This document shows, one piece after another, positions 34,701-46,311 of a stretch of 64,000 nucleotides of DNA (position 1 is its first letter; each line of letters begins with the position of its first letter). The stretch is taken from NCBI GenBank assembly GCA_947650285.1, contig CANTFL010000251.1, forward strand, positions 434,001 through 498,000. Reading direction: 5' to 3'. The position numbers and the translations under genes were made by a program. Source of the stretch: Hyaloperonospora brassicae (taxonomy: Eukaryota > Oomycota > Peronosporomycetes > Peronosporales > Peronosporaceae). Below the pieces are notes generated by a model. That model saw only the letters and a program-made list of their open reading frames with translations. It was not told the DNA's origin and did not search any database.

Positions 34701-36501
34701 AGGCTCGACAGCAGCAGGTGTTCCACCTCCTCTGGCCACAGCTACAGCAGCAGAACATGCCCCGCCTGTTGCTAGGTCTGCCACTCCTGCTGGGGTAGCC
34801 GCCGCGACCGCTCCGGTAGCGATTGCTTCGAAGCGAGGTTTGGCAGAGCTTCATGGTACGGCCAGTTCGGTACCGAGCAAAAAGAGCAAGAAACACAGGA
34901 AGTCAGACCTGTCTTCATGGGAGACTCCCTGTGAGCGCGTGCTGAATCGCTTGGGCAAGATCGAGCAAGTGATGAAGTTACACTTCAACCACCCTCTGCT
35001 GGAGGTGTTCCCACAACTCACCAGCGAGTACACGGCTCTGATCAAAGAGCCAATGGACTTGCGGACGCTGCGCGAACAGCTGCATTCTCATGCACTAACT
35101 CCGGCTGAGTTTTTGCGCAAAGGTCGCCTTACTTTTCAGAATGCTGTCAAGTTCAACTGTGCTGATGATCCAGCTTCGATTCAGGTGCGCAACATGTCGA
35201 CGCATCTGCTGTGGTACTTTGATTCGCTGTGCGCCGAGCTGCAGATTCATCCGGCACCAGGAGAGCAGAGTCGTGCAAAGCGTGATGAGCTAAGGCGTGA
35301 GCGTGCAGAGTTCGTGAATACCGTGCCGGTTGAGCTCAAGGCCAAAGAGTGCCAAAAGCTGCTCCGGGTCCTCAACAGTCAGAAACACGACAAGAATTGC
35401 TGGCCGTTTCGGAAGTCTGTTCGCGTGCTGTTTCCATCCTTGTCGCCGGACTATTTCGACATCGTCAAGACTCCTATGGATTTGTCTACCATTGCGGGGA
35501 AGCTGAATGAGTTTGAGTATAAGGTGCACGGCGAGTTCATTCGAGACGTGCGGCTGACATTCGAGAATGCCATGGTGTACAACCGTGCTGACAAGGATCG
35601 CGAAGGATGGAGCGTGTATACAGCAGCTTCGCATATGCTAGCAGTGGTGGAAGATCTATGGGGAGACGTGACGCTGGAGGTGACGGAGAAGGCTCGTCGT
35701 CGTGAATTGTTGCGTAAGGAGCGCATGAATGAGTCGAAGCGAAGACGGACTGATGTCTCTGAAGTCATTGGCGACCGTGAGAACAGCGTTCACAAACACG
35801 ACCGTCACTCGACTGGCGCGAGCGAGCCCGGACACAAACTCAGTAAGCACCACCACGAGCCGAGCGGACATCGAGTAGAAGAAGGTGCTGGTGCTGCATC
35901 TGTAGCTGCTGGTACAGCGTCGAGAGTGTCGCCTTCGCCACCCGCAAAGAGCACGGGCTTTGCAACTCCTGGTGCCACCGGACATTCTGTCGTCGGCACG
36001 ATAGTTGTCGGTAACGGAAGTGGCTCGCGCGATGACAACGGCGGTCCGGACGCGACCGCCACCCGAGTCAAGTTGCAACTGATGCCGAACAGGCCGAACA
36101 TGGAGCGCATGAACAAGCAGGAGCGCAAGGCCGAAGAAAAGAGGCGGAAGCGGGCTCGACGTGAAGAGGAAATGGCACGGACAGAGAAGAGGCGTCGAAC
36201 CGCTGTAGCAGCCACCGACGACGCATTGCGCGAGGCTGAGATCCGTAGTCGTCGCAAGCAGCTGAAGTTGGAAATGGCCGAGGCAGTACGTCTGCGTGAA
36301 GAACGTGAACGCCGCCTCGCGGAAGAGGAAGCTGAACGGGTCCGTCGGCAACAGATGAAGCTCAACGCTGCTGCTTGGACAGGTGTCTTGGTGCCAGCTG
36401 CGGGTACTGCTGCATCGCGTAAACGATCAGGTTTCTGGGCCAAGAAGCACGCAAAGCTGCAGATACCTCAGGCTTTCCAGCCTCCGGCTATCAATGCTTA
36501 G
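31763..36501 (+). CDS. Six-bromodomain, polybromo-like chromatin protein, two exons
   Basis: Exon 1 31763-34597 and exon 2 34675-36501 (77-bp intron, CAG|GTACGC to TACAG|GAG) give about 1553 aa. Six bromodomains are visible at roughly residues 5-110, 319-400, 439-527, 629-716, 1031-1111 and 1168-1251. Five keep the acetyl-lysine Asn (LVYNKDD, LVYNSD, HKYNSD, VKFNCADD, MVYNRADKD). The third reads CIRYWKPD, with Trp in its place. The second has KVPNRMHL where others have the PMD ZA-loop motif. Lys/Ser/Glu-rich linkers separate them, and a basic coiled coil lies near 1424-1508. No BAH or HMG domain, which animal PBRM1 has. Probably binds acetylated histones in a SWI/SNF-type complex, but that is inference. 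Tandem bromodomains alone could also suit another remodeller. Confidence 0.9.
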
Positions 36502-37018
36502 GCTGCACGGCACCTACCGGTCGGTCTGTGTGCTAGTAGTAGTATGCATGCATGCATAGTCACGTCTGCTGCTTCGACACAGAAGGGCAAGTGCCTCTTC
36601 CTCAATCACAATTGGCACGTTTCTTATGCAGAATGCCAACTTTTTATTCACTTGGCTTGCTCAAAGATAAAAAGCATCCATTCGATCAGGTGAGAGGACC
36701 TACTACAGACCAATGTCAGCATCGTGTCTACTACTCCTCCGTCGGTCATCATCGTTCGCTCAAGTTCTTCGTAGTCGTTGTCCTGCGGGGTGGGTGCAAC
36801 ACCCTGCAGAGTCTGTTTTGATTTTTGTGTTATCTCCCGCCCTTCCTCTTCCTCCGGGTATGCGGCAACGAGTTTGCACGTGAACCTTGCAGCTCACTAG
36901 CTTGCTCGCCCCTCGTTCCAATCAAGATCGCGGTATTTTTCCTTCGTCCTGCTCTCCACTTGCGTTCCGCCGTGCTCCTCCTTGTTTCTCCTTCCGTACT
37001 TCTTCCAGCAAGTACCGT
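36502..37018. other. Convergent intergenic spacer
   Basis: About 517 bp between the ends of the bromodomain gene (+) and the cyclin gene (-). It contains a short ATGC repeat (about 36542-36558) and pyrimidine-rich sequence but no gene. Presumably the two 3' UTRs and transcription ends. Confidence 0.5.
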
Positions 37019-38418
37019 TTACGGGTGCTGTATGTGCGGCTCTTGTTGGTTCCCGCCAAAGTTAGGCTCAGCCAAAAGGCCCGCTTCAAAGCCTTGCCAG
37101 CCATACTTAAAGTGGTACACATGTGGACCCGGCGTTTCTTCCCCACCGCACGTATGGTAAGTGCCGCTGCACAGGCACGTTGGCGGCGGTGCTACCACCG
37201 CATAATTGTTGCTGGGGGAGCACGGTGATGGACATGTCTCCAGTCCATAGCCCTTTACGAGCGGAGTGTGCATGCCAGTGGGGTACAGATCAGCCACATT
37301 GTTCGGGCGCAACAGGCCACACGCCAGGTGACTAGGCACCACAACCTGGGACTGGATGAACAGCAGCTCCTCCGTCGGCACTTTGACCCAGCGGTCCTTG
37401 GCCTGCGTGCTCACAGCCTCCAGGTCGCACACACCGTAGGCAAGCACATACAGCCACGACTTGCACTCCCACAGCACGTTCGGGTCGAGCTGCAAAAACT
37501 GCGCGACAAACATAAAGTCCAGCGCTGGGTCCACAAGCAGCACTGCCGCGCCAGCCAGCACACTGGGCCAGTACTCGATCGCCTGGTAGTCAAGCAGCGC
37601 AATGTCCACCAGACGAATCGCGTTCACAAACAGCTCTTTTGTGCCCGATAGATTGCGTGCAGGATCGACAAAGTCGCCCATGGTGTCCAAAGGGCGCTGG
37701 TCAGCCGAGCCACCAGCTACCATAAACAGCAGCCACGCATACGGTGTCGTGGGATGCAGATTCCACTGCAGCTCCTACAACAGCAGCAACAACAACAGCA
37801 GCAATAACAACAACCACGACAACAGCAGCACCCACAAGTCACAAGAACGTGCGTGAGCCAGCAGGTCCACCCACATGCAGCCTCTCCTCCCCAACTCCCT
37901 TTCTCTCCACGTACCCCAATGTACTCGACTTCAAAGCGCGCGAGGTCCTGTGCCGCCAGCTGCGTCTCCCCCCGTTCGGCAAGAAACGCCACGAGCTCTG
38001 CTGCCTTTGGCGGGTGCACTTCTTCAATCTTGGCCGCCATAAAGACGCAGACGAGGCCCAACACGCGCAGCTGCTTCTGCACGTGCTGCACGTCGCTGCG
38101 CCACGTGGCGGCCGCCATCTCCTGCAGCGCTGCCGCCCGACGGCGCAGCAGCACTTGCGCGTACTGGTTGGCAAAGTGCGCCGTCTGCCGCTGCAGCGCA
38201 AAGTGCGCCGTCGTGTCGACGATCCAGCGCCACGTAAAGCCAAAGTGCTCGTAGGTCGGGGCCTCGAGACGGAGCGGGAGGGGCAGGTGACGGTCCGCCC
38301 CCAGCGGCGACGACAGCGCCTTCCGCGGCGCTGCGGCCGAGCGGCCGTCGAGCGCGAGGCGGTGGTAGCACATCTCCTTCTGGCGCATGCTCAGCACCGT
38401 CATGAGGTCGGGGTTCAT
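37019..38418 (-). CDS. Cyclin (E/A-like cyclin box), two exons
   Basis: Exon 1 38418-37915 and exon 2 37774-37019 join in frame (GGG|GTACGT to TTGTAG|GAG; intron 140 bp) to 419 aa. The N-terminal cyclin box shows FTWRWIVDTTAHFALQRQTA, LGLVCVFMAAKIEEVHPPK and, across the splice, EVEYIGELQWNLHPTTPYAW. This order and the KIEE and LxWxLxPxT motifs match A/E-type cyclins, which activate cyclin-dependent kinases in the cell cycle. The second fold is present in exon 2. The C-terminus ends in a Cys/Pro/Gly-rich tail (SGTYHTCGGEETPGPHVYH). Start chosen at the ATG of MNPDLMTVLSMRQKEM; the frame upstream is open to 39078 but low-complexity. The intron 3' half is a TTG/CTG trinucleotide run. Exact cyclin class unsure. 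Confidence 0.85.
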
Positions 38419-38689
38419 GGTGGCGACGAACGGGTCCGTCTGCCTCGCGCGCTCTTTGCGCTTTGCGCTCGGGCTGTCGCGTGCGCCTGATCCGCGTCGC
38501 TGTTCCACACGGCCGCACACGCGCGTCCCCCTTGGCGTCCCCCCGTCACGTCCGCACTCGCGCGTCCAGAGGCCGCTGCTGCTGCTGCTGCCACGGAAGA
38601 AAGCCAGCGAGAACGTCCGTGCTAAGTACGACTGCGTGCGACACGCGCCACCCCCAACAACAGATCCCGAGTGCGGGGGCCGTGCGACA

Positions 38690-38770
38690 TGTATTTCTAT
38701 ATATATATGTGGGGGGGGGGTATGTGTACATATATATATATATATGTGGGGGGGGTATGTGTGTGGGTTG
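38690..38770. repeat. Duplicated (TA)n-(G)n microsatellite
   Basis: Two adjacent units of alternating TA followed by GTG and a run of G: TA tract then about ten G (38697-38720), then TATGTGTACA, a second TA tract and eight G (to about 38756). It lies about 280 bp upstream of the cyclin ATG. Confidence 0.9.
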
Positions 38771-41640
38771 CGGACCCGTTTGGGCCGTGGCGGGTGAGTT
38801 TCTGTGCGGTCGGCGGTTTTATTCACTTGACAGGTGTGGGTAGAGGAGGAGGAGGCGATCGATCGATCGATTGAGAGGGGATATGGGTCGGTTAATTGGT
38901 TGGTTAATTGGGTGGACGAGGGGTCTGCGTGTGCGTGTGTGTGTGTCTTTCCAGCCGAAGGCAGCCGATGTGGGCGCATCAATCGACGGCCGAGAGGTCG
39001 CTGCTTCGGCTGGCATCGCTGCAGCTGCGACGGTCGTTGAAAGGGTTGCGTTACCTTAGGCTTCGCGCGAGTTGGCACGCGCTCGTTACTTTTTCGTTCC
39101 CTCGATCCGAGCAGCAGCTCGTCGGCGAAAGAGGTCCTTCAACTGCCAACGGGAGCAGGGCTAACGTCCTCGCCACCTATAACGGCTGCGTCAACTCTTT
39201 CTGCGTTGCATGGCTTGTTGCACCTCTGCTTTCGCTTTTCGACTGGTACATGTCATGTGATGAAGTACTACGTCCTGGGGCATCGCAGAGGCTGTAATGC
39301 AGCTTGTGCTTCGTCACGTCAGATGCTCAGACACGCGCGCCTTTTCTTCGCTTCCAGACTACATTGCCGATTGTGCTGCTTTGCCTCCTGGTAAGCTGAA
39401 CAGACAAAGGCCTTCTCTCGCTGGCAGCCGGTGTCCGACTTCCGCGACATTTCGGGGAACGGAGTGCACTCGGATCAAAGACTTGCCGTTCCGTGCAAAC
39501 GTATGCCAAGCGGTTCTCAAGACCCCGCGCAGTTTCTGCGAGAAAGAAAGCGACCGACATCGATGGCGAGCCACTGTGATCCATACACGCAGCTTCGTTG
39601 TCCCGAATCTCAACCCTATCGACCCTCTTCGCAGCCACGAAACCAGACTCGTGTCAGCAACCCGACGCATCTCTGGTCGGCGCAGTGCTGTGTCAGACCT
39701 TTTCCGAAATCTGGTCCGGCACAGTGTGGCCATCTACTGGACAACAGCCTCCGCGTGCGGCGGGTGCCTTCCGTTCGATGTTAGCTGTTCGATTATCTGC
39801 ATTCTTCCGTCAAGGGAACTAGATTGTTGAAGGAGAGATCCAGCCTTCTCTGGCACGCTCGCTCGCTCGATCAGGCCAATCCTCTGAGCGTTGCAGTCTC
39901 GACATGTCCATGATTTCAGAACTTGTCGGTAGGTGGCTTCGGATGTGCATCGAAGGCGCTACACTGCGCACTGTAACGAACGAAGCAGCTGACCCCTTCC
40001 TCAAATTTGGGAGCTTTGACCCAGGAACGAGCGGAATATTCAGATGAGATTGTCTGCTTTAGTGAGAACTTCCCACGACAACTCGAAGACGTCTGTATGG
40101 AAGTTGGCCCAAGTGTTCGACTATGACTGAAGTCTTGCCTTCCTCGCTGACTCCTTCGGCTAATCCGAGATGTCGAGCTTCACGAGGGCCATCTGCAAAG
40201 GGCACGTGCGACCGGCAAACAAGCTCGGAGTGCATGCAGAGGGCAGAGACGTGTGCATGGAAGATCACGTTCCGTTTAGGACAGTCCCCTTGGCGGGCTA
40301 TCTTGACTCGTACCCGGTATGTGTCGCTCTGGCACTGGATCGACCGGACAGCATCACATTCTGGGCGAGTTGTCGTGATGGGACCGCGACTCGCTCTCGG
40401 CGGACGGGTCGGCGACTTGACGGCGGATGAGAAGTGCAAGAACTTGTTGGTGCCTGGGCGCCGAAGTGTGTATGATACTCTGCCGACGTGCCCCACCCTT
40501 CGATTGGTCTGACCTGCTTCTCCTCTTCCGTTCGCACGTTGCCGCTGCCTCCTGTTGTCCACGCGGTAGCGAGAAGACGTAGTCTCTGACCTGGTCCCCC
40601 ATAACGAGGGACTTTGCAGCCAAGGAAGGGGACGGGAACACTGGTAAAGTCTTCGCCGCTTGGTCGTTATTGGCTTTTGCTCACATTTTTCTTGCAACGT
40701 AAGTGAAACGAGCTTAGGCGCATCCGTCCATCGATTGACAAGCTGCTGATGTTTCGATGCCTTTGGATGTACGACGAGGATCGAGGCGCCTATGGGGCTG
40801 CAGCCCGAATCATGATGATGCAGAAACTACATGTGTCGCAGTTGTATGGCTTTGCACGGCCGGCGCTTACCGTAAGCACACAAGGTAATGCCGTCTGATG
40901 TAGCAACTTGATGCGGTTGACGAGTAGTAGTTGTTGTTGTTGAAAGTGAGGTACATTGAGGAACGATTGCGACCAGCAACACCCTTGCCAGATAGTCCAA
41001 AGTGTCCGATGGAGCTACGTAGAGTAGCCTACAGTGTGACGAGACGACCAGCTCTTCGTCTGGCGTCCAGCTGACGACGTAGTGAAGTTCGGTCGAGGGC
41101 GGTAGGCGAGCGAACGGCAGGTCGGTTGTCTGGATCCCGCGCGGTACGATATAGAGCAGCTAGTTGCGGTTTGCGAGGCGGCCGGTGTAATCTCTGCGAA
41201 GCAATCATAGCGCTGTCTCGAGTCACATGCAAATGCGTACATCCGGTGTTTCTTGCCTCTCGCAAACCGAGAACCAGACCACAGTGCGCAGCCGCGCTAT
41301 CGTCGTCAGGGGCGAGCCACGGACCATCCTAGCGAACCACACGGCACTTGCAGCATGTGACTGGGTCGATATTCGGACGATGACAGACCCGGTTCTTACC
41401 AGGCCCGAGGTTGTTGCGCAGTCGTCCATTGACGAAAGAAGGGATTGATTCGTGGGCAGCCGCTGCACATCCGGTTGTCGCAAAGGCGGCATGACAAAAT
41501 GTTGCGAACAATGTCGTAAGCAGTACCAGCGGGCTGGCGAGTGGAGCCACGGAATCGAGCATCCGCAAGTCGAAAAGCGTCCTGGAGAGTCATTTGGTGG
41601 CTCGTGAGTGCGCTCAGCATTGGCTGATGAGCTTTTGCAA
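38771..41640. other. Gene-poor region, nothing named
   Basis: Starts with simple GATC and TTGG-type repeats (38855-38920), then ordinary sequence with short overlapping ORFs on both strands. I recognise no host gene. The end borders a retroelement RNase H relic, so part may be the decayed body of the same element, but no RT motif could be read. Confidence 0.45.
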
Positions 41641-42240
41641 CACATTGAGCCTCCATTCCTGCTGCCACGTGCTCTACCACCCTCGGCAACGGACCTGTTT
41701 TTGCGATTCTCCGACGGTTGCTCACGGGGAAACCCCGGTCCAGGAGGCTCAGGCTCCGTTATTGTACGTGTTCAACCATAGACACATGCCGCTACATTCG
41801 TCTGGATGGCTAGTATCTCTCTTGAAGCGAAGACGACGACAAGCATTTCTGCCGCATATACCGGTCTTATTCATGGACTGCGGCAGGCGAAACACAGCAA
41901 ATTTCTACCGCTGCATGTCATCGGGGACAGTGTACTGGTAATCAACCAACTCCGGGGTAATCGCTCCCCTCTCGAGCCGCACCTCGCCGCATTGTACCGA
42001 AAGCGCGAGCTCTTGCTGACGATGTCTCAGTCGCCAGCTGGGCTCCCCATATCCGAGAATATAATAGGATGGCTGACCTTGCAGCGAGCATTGCGATGCA
42101 TACCAAGGCAGCTCTTCAGGTTCACATACGCACACCTGTAGATAGAAGCGCCGTGTCGGACATCGCACGTCACGTCCAGCACGACGTCAACCACTGGCTC
42201 GAGACATTGGCCGAATTTAACAGTGGATCGACGCCTTGCA
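41640..42240 (+). mobile_element. Retroelement RNase H relic (LINE-type)
   Basis: Plus-strand translation reads LFLRFSDGCSRGNPGPGGSG (about 41697-41756), the start of an RNase H domain as in LINE-type retroelements, followed after one in-frame stop by ISLEAKTTTSISAAYTGLIH, GLRQAKHSKFLPLHVIGDSV and LVINQLRGNRSPLEPHLAAL. The last catalytic region appears in another frame as EYNRMADLAASIAMHTKAAL (about 42055-42115). Hence at least one stop and one frameshift; non-functional. No neighbouring reverse transcriptase could be read. Confidence 0.75.
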
Positions 42241-44942
42241 ACAAGCAGACTGTCCGCAAGAGGGCATTGCCAGCACAAGAAATGATGGCCAGGAGAACCG
42301 CTCTTCACGCGGTGGCGCCCTCATTCACCATCGATAGCAACCCCGGATAGTCAACTCTCTCTGGCACGGGTATTGTTGGTCGATAACGTTCCTCAATATA
42401 CCTTACCTCCAACAACAACATTTGGTGGCTCGCATCAGGTGATGTTGAATCATCCATTCGACGCAGCCGCTTTAGCGAAATGTCATGAAGTGTTATCGAT
42501 GCAATGAGCGCCATGGGTCGTTCGCAGCCTCAAACACAACTTCGCGAGCTTCAAGTGTCCGCTAGCACGACTGTAGAGCAGTTTGTGCAATATCCCAGGC
42601 ACGTCCAGGAGTTTGGGGAAGTTCGAGCGAGGCTAACGAAGAGTAACGTGGCTACTTCTACATCGGCCTTGCTAGAAACCGATAAATGGCTTGACAGAGG
42701 ACCGCACGCAATGTGAATTGAGGTAACTACGCTATCTGGCACACCAATATGCCATCCGTATGCCTGAACCGTTTTGCAGATTGCTTGCGTTTGAAAAACG
42801 AATCGTTGTATCTTCCAAGCCGGGACAGTGATACGATATCCTGTCGGCAGCTTGTCGAGTCGTACAGCTGCAATCTTATGAAATGACACCATCGACGATT
42901 CGTAGCTTTCACGAATATTATACCCCTCTCACCACCAGCATCATCACCGCCACCACGTCCATCGCCAATCGGCTTGGATGGCTCTAGAAGCACTTTTATC
43001 ACTCGTTCTGTCGTGGTGGCAGCAAGTTGCAGTTGTCACTTGTTCGTCGAATGCGAATGGCAGTGTTCGTGTGCGTAGTGATACCCTCTGGGCTTGATAT
43101 GTCCATCTGTGAAGGGTACAGTTGCAGATACAACGGTAGCAATGTGATGCCAAATACTCGGCGGATCAAGTGTCGATCACCACCGGAGATCAGGAAAGAC
43201 GTTGGTGCTTCCTCGATTGATTCTGCATGGACTAATTGGATCATACGATGCGTGAAGATACAGCTAGAGCCGTGCTGCGTGTTGCCGACACGAACGTCAC
43301 CGACGCTCAGACTCGAGCTGCAAGCAAAGTGCGTCGTGATGCTTCAGACCACATTGCTACTTATGCTACAGAGCATAGCGCATCATCTCATACAGAGCCA
43401 CGAGGGGAACGAGAGCATCGTCCGAACCGAACGGGTCAGGAAAGTGTCGCGCTATGCGACGGGGTCTCGCAGAACTGTTCCGATTTTGGTAACGTACGTG
43501 CAAGAAGAGCGTCGCATGGCGAAGATCTGTCGTTCTTCTTTTCTTCACACAAACGAAGGGCAGAGCAAATATCGGGCGACATCTCCTGAACGAGAGCTCG
43601 TGATGGAACCGCTTGGTCGTTCAGTGCTAGCTACAAATCGGCGCATGTGGTGTCTGCAAGTGTGGCTGAGAAGTTCGTGGACAAGCCACGGGTCTTGTTG
43701 TGCGGCGTTATTTTCCGTCGAGGCCGTTCCGATGTCGCTAACAAGAGGGTGGCACTACTCGTCGGCGGCCACTGTACCAGGAGCCCACACGGCATCAGGG
43801 TCGCTCACACACGGCATTGGGGTCGCGCGCGCCCTTTGGGTCCCCTCACTTCTAGCCAACAACACATGGGCAGGCAAACACGGCGTCTCCGCCAAAGATT
43901 CGATCTTATCCGACCGCAGCCTCAGGCTCTGCTGATAGTCTCTCCCGAGCTCCACGGGTCCACTATGCCGTGACAAATCGCTGGCGCGCTCATCTGGTGA
44001 CGGACAAAGTGGGCCCATCCGATTGCAAGTGCTTCCGCAGCCCACAAAACTCATGTCAAGACGAACGATCAGACGGTCGTCTGCCAGATATTCCGTAGCC
44101 CACCGGACGAATATCCATCCACTGGTGCACACACACCGATGGCGTACGGGCAAAGAAAGACGCTCGGCCACCTGGCGCCCCCCCCGTCTCCACTCCGGGG
44201 ACAGAGCCGGTCACGCGGTGTGTGCTCGGAACGACTGTGCGGCACCTTCGAGCGGTCGCTCCGGCCATCATCTGCTGCAAGTCGTGCCCTTGTCCGAAAT
44301 GCCTCTACCTCGTCATCAACAAGCGCCAGAGACTGTCTAGTCAAGCAGTTGCTCACGCAAAAGGCGTCGCTCGCTTCAATGCGTTGCGCTTTCCATCGCT
44401 CGGTCGCTCACAGTCAAGAGGCTCGTGCGTCATGCGCGAGCGCCAATGGCTTCGACCACATCGACTCAAATTTCAAAGTGTCCGGCTTTCTCTCTTGCAA
44501 AATTTAGGCCGCAGACTTCAAGAGGTGATGCCGTCGTCTCCAGTACCAATAGACGTTTGGTCTCCTCATCTGGGAATCCGTTATGTATGTGTATGTGTGT
44601 GTGTGTATTCTGTGGGTTTCCATGTCAGTGTGCAAAGTCGACTAACAACCCGTTCGGCCGGTGGGGGCTGCAACCCACTGTCCATATCAGCCGTCTACTT
44701 CTGCCATGCGACAGCTCATGACATCCGTCCTCGAGCTTGTAGCACTAGTCCACGGTCGCCCACCCGTTGTGCGTGTGACAACATCTGATTGGGCGACAGC
44801 AGTTGTGTGGCTGTGTGTGTCTATTTGTTCGCTCCCGATCAAAGAACGACTGACACCTCTTTTGGCTCTTCCTTTGGGCTGTTTTTGTCTCTTCACTCGG
44901 CTTTTTGCCTCCCACTACGAACGCTTTGGTCGAGAAACCAAA
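42241..44942. other. Gene-poor region, nothing named
   Basis: Contains a 302-aa open frame (43027-43935 +) with no recognised domain and atypical composition, a few smaller ones, and a TG-type microsatellite near 44582-44610. A reverse-CCAAT (TGATTGGG) at 44786-44793 lies about 150 bp upstream of the next gene and could belong to its promoter. Confidence 0.45.
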
Positions 44943-45863
44943 ATGAGTCGACCGCTCTTCTGTGTCGCCGGCATCGCGCTACTGGCGCTGCTCGTCGCAC
45001 TCACAGCGGCCGTCCTGCGCCTCCTCCTGCTCGTCGTGCACCTCGTGACGCCGCGCTACACGCTCATGTTGGGTTCGCTGGCGTTCGCGCTCTGGTTTGG
45101 AGTCTCGCGACGCCAGCGGTGCGCCAGAGGCTTTTACTCGTGTTCGCAAGTGCCGCCGGCCGCACGAGAGGCCGACAGGCGGCAGCCAATAAACGACGAG
45201 CGGGACGAGAGGCACACAGCAAAGCGGCAACAGCAGTTGGTGGCGGCAGTGGTACCACTGGCTGAGAGGGTCATGGACCGCCTCAAGAAAGTGGCAACGA
45301 CGCCACCGTCCGAGACAGAGTCGGAAGACGACGAGAACGAAGCAACGGCGGGACGGGTTTCGAGTGGCAGTGCGACGCTGGTGGCCAATGGCTCTGCTGC
45401 TCCTTCTCCTTTTTCTTCTGTTGGACAGGACAAGAGGCTGGTGGACGTGAGGACGCGTAGAGATCCGTTGGACGACGTACAACAGCAGCGACGGCCTTCG
45501 CGTCCGCGGTCCTCGTCGGCTGCCGACGACATCCGATCGAGTTTGGTGCCGGCTGGAAGCACAGATAGTTGCAGTCGAGTGGACGCCGAAGAGCTCGAGC
45601 CGAAGCGCGTAGCACTACGACGTCGAGCTGACACGAGCATGACGACGACGACCGGCAGCACGTTGAAGCAGCCCGAGCGCATGAGGCGTGCGACGTTCAT
45701 GTCGAAGCAGGACCCCCACGTCGCGGCGGCCCGCAGACTCAGCTCGGACCGACTGGAGAATACACTCGGCTCGGATGGCTACTGGATTGGGGATTTCAGC
45801 ATGCAGCGACGAGTGGTGTCTCGCCGCAGCTACACCACCAGTCCACGACCAACTGCGCTGTGA
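44943..45863 (+). CDS. Unrecognised membrane-anchored protein
   Basis: Intronless, 306 aa from the ATG at 44943 (sequence MSRPLFCVAG). The open frame extends further upstream but without hydrophobic or conserved character, so this ATG is preferred. Residues about 6-33 and 40-54 are hydrophobic, giving one signal anchor or a two-helix hairpin. The rest is hydrophilic, rich in Ser, Arg, Asp and Glu, and low in predicted structure, ending with a compact motif NTLGSDGYWIGDFSMQRR. Possibly an adaptor tethered to ER or endosomal membrane, but no family is recognised. It is convergent with the Bora-like gene. Confidence 0.6.
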   Translation: MSRPLFCVAGIALLALLVALTAAVLRLLLLVVHLVTPRYTLMLGSLAFALWFGVSRRQRCARGFYSCSQVPPAAREADRRQPINDERDERHTAKRQQQLVAAVVPLAERVMDRLKKVATTPPSETESEDDENEATAGRVSSGSATLVANGSAAPSPFSSVGQDKRLVDVRTRRDPLDDVQQQRRPSRPRSSSAADDIRSSLVPAGSTDSCSRVDAEELEPKRVALRRRADTSMTTTTGSTLKQPERMRRATFMSKQDPHVAAARRLSSDRLENTLGSDGYWIGDFSMQRRVVSRRSYTTSPRPTAL

Positions 45864-46311
45864 AGAGTGGGCGACGGACTTAAGTTATTGTTTCCAAGTC
45901 TGCAAGAAGGCTGTGTGGAATCGACTCCCAGGTACATGTACTACTACAACTACAACTACTACAACTAATCAACAAGAAGGCACTGAACCCAATCGTCCAC
46001 GTGAGGGCTTCTGTCGTCCGATTCTCGATCCTCTGTTGCAGCATGTCTGTACATCCTGCCGCTGCATGAAATAGGGTCAGCATCGTGCGGTAGGACCACC
46101 GACGTGTTGGAAGTGATCGCTTGCGACGCTTTGATCTCCATCGCTTCTTCGCAAACGCTCGCTGCGCTTGGCAAGCGAGTGTGGGCACACAGCCCGAGTC
46201 CCCTCACTACTGCTCTCTTACTTGAAGAGGGTGCGAATCTCAAGGCTTGAGCTGTTATCTCCACGCCTGCAACGTATCGTTGTTCTCCTTCTCAGACCCG
46301 ATCGCTGCCCC
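45864..46311. other. Convergent intergenic spacer
   Basis: About 450 bp between the stop codons of two convergent genes. It includes a short CTA/CAA trinucleotide tract (about 45938-45970). No gene seen. Confidence 0.5.

Noticed and set aside
38419..39078. N-terminal extension of the cyclin frame
   Set aside because: Low-complexity Pro/Thr/His sequence derived from the microsatellite; an ATG directly before conserved sequence exists at 38418.
40059..40697. 212-aa minus-strand frame
   Set aside because: No domain recognised, and the region borders a retroelement relic.
43027..43935. 302-aa open frame on the plus strand
   Set aside because: Composition (many Arg, Ser, Cys, Trp) is typical of chance frames and no motif was recognised.
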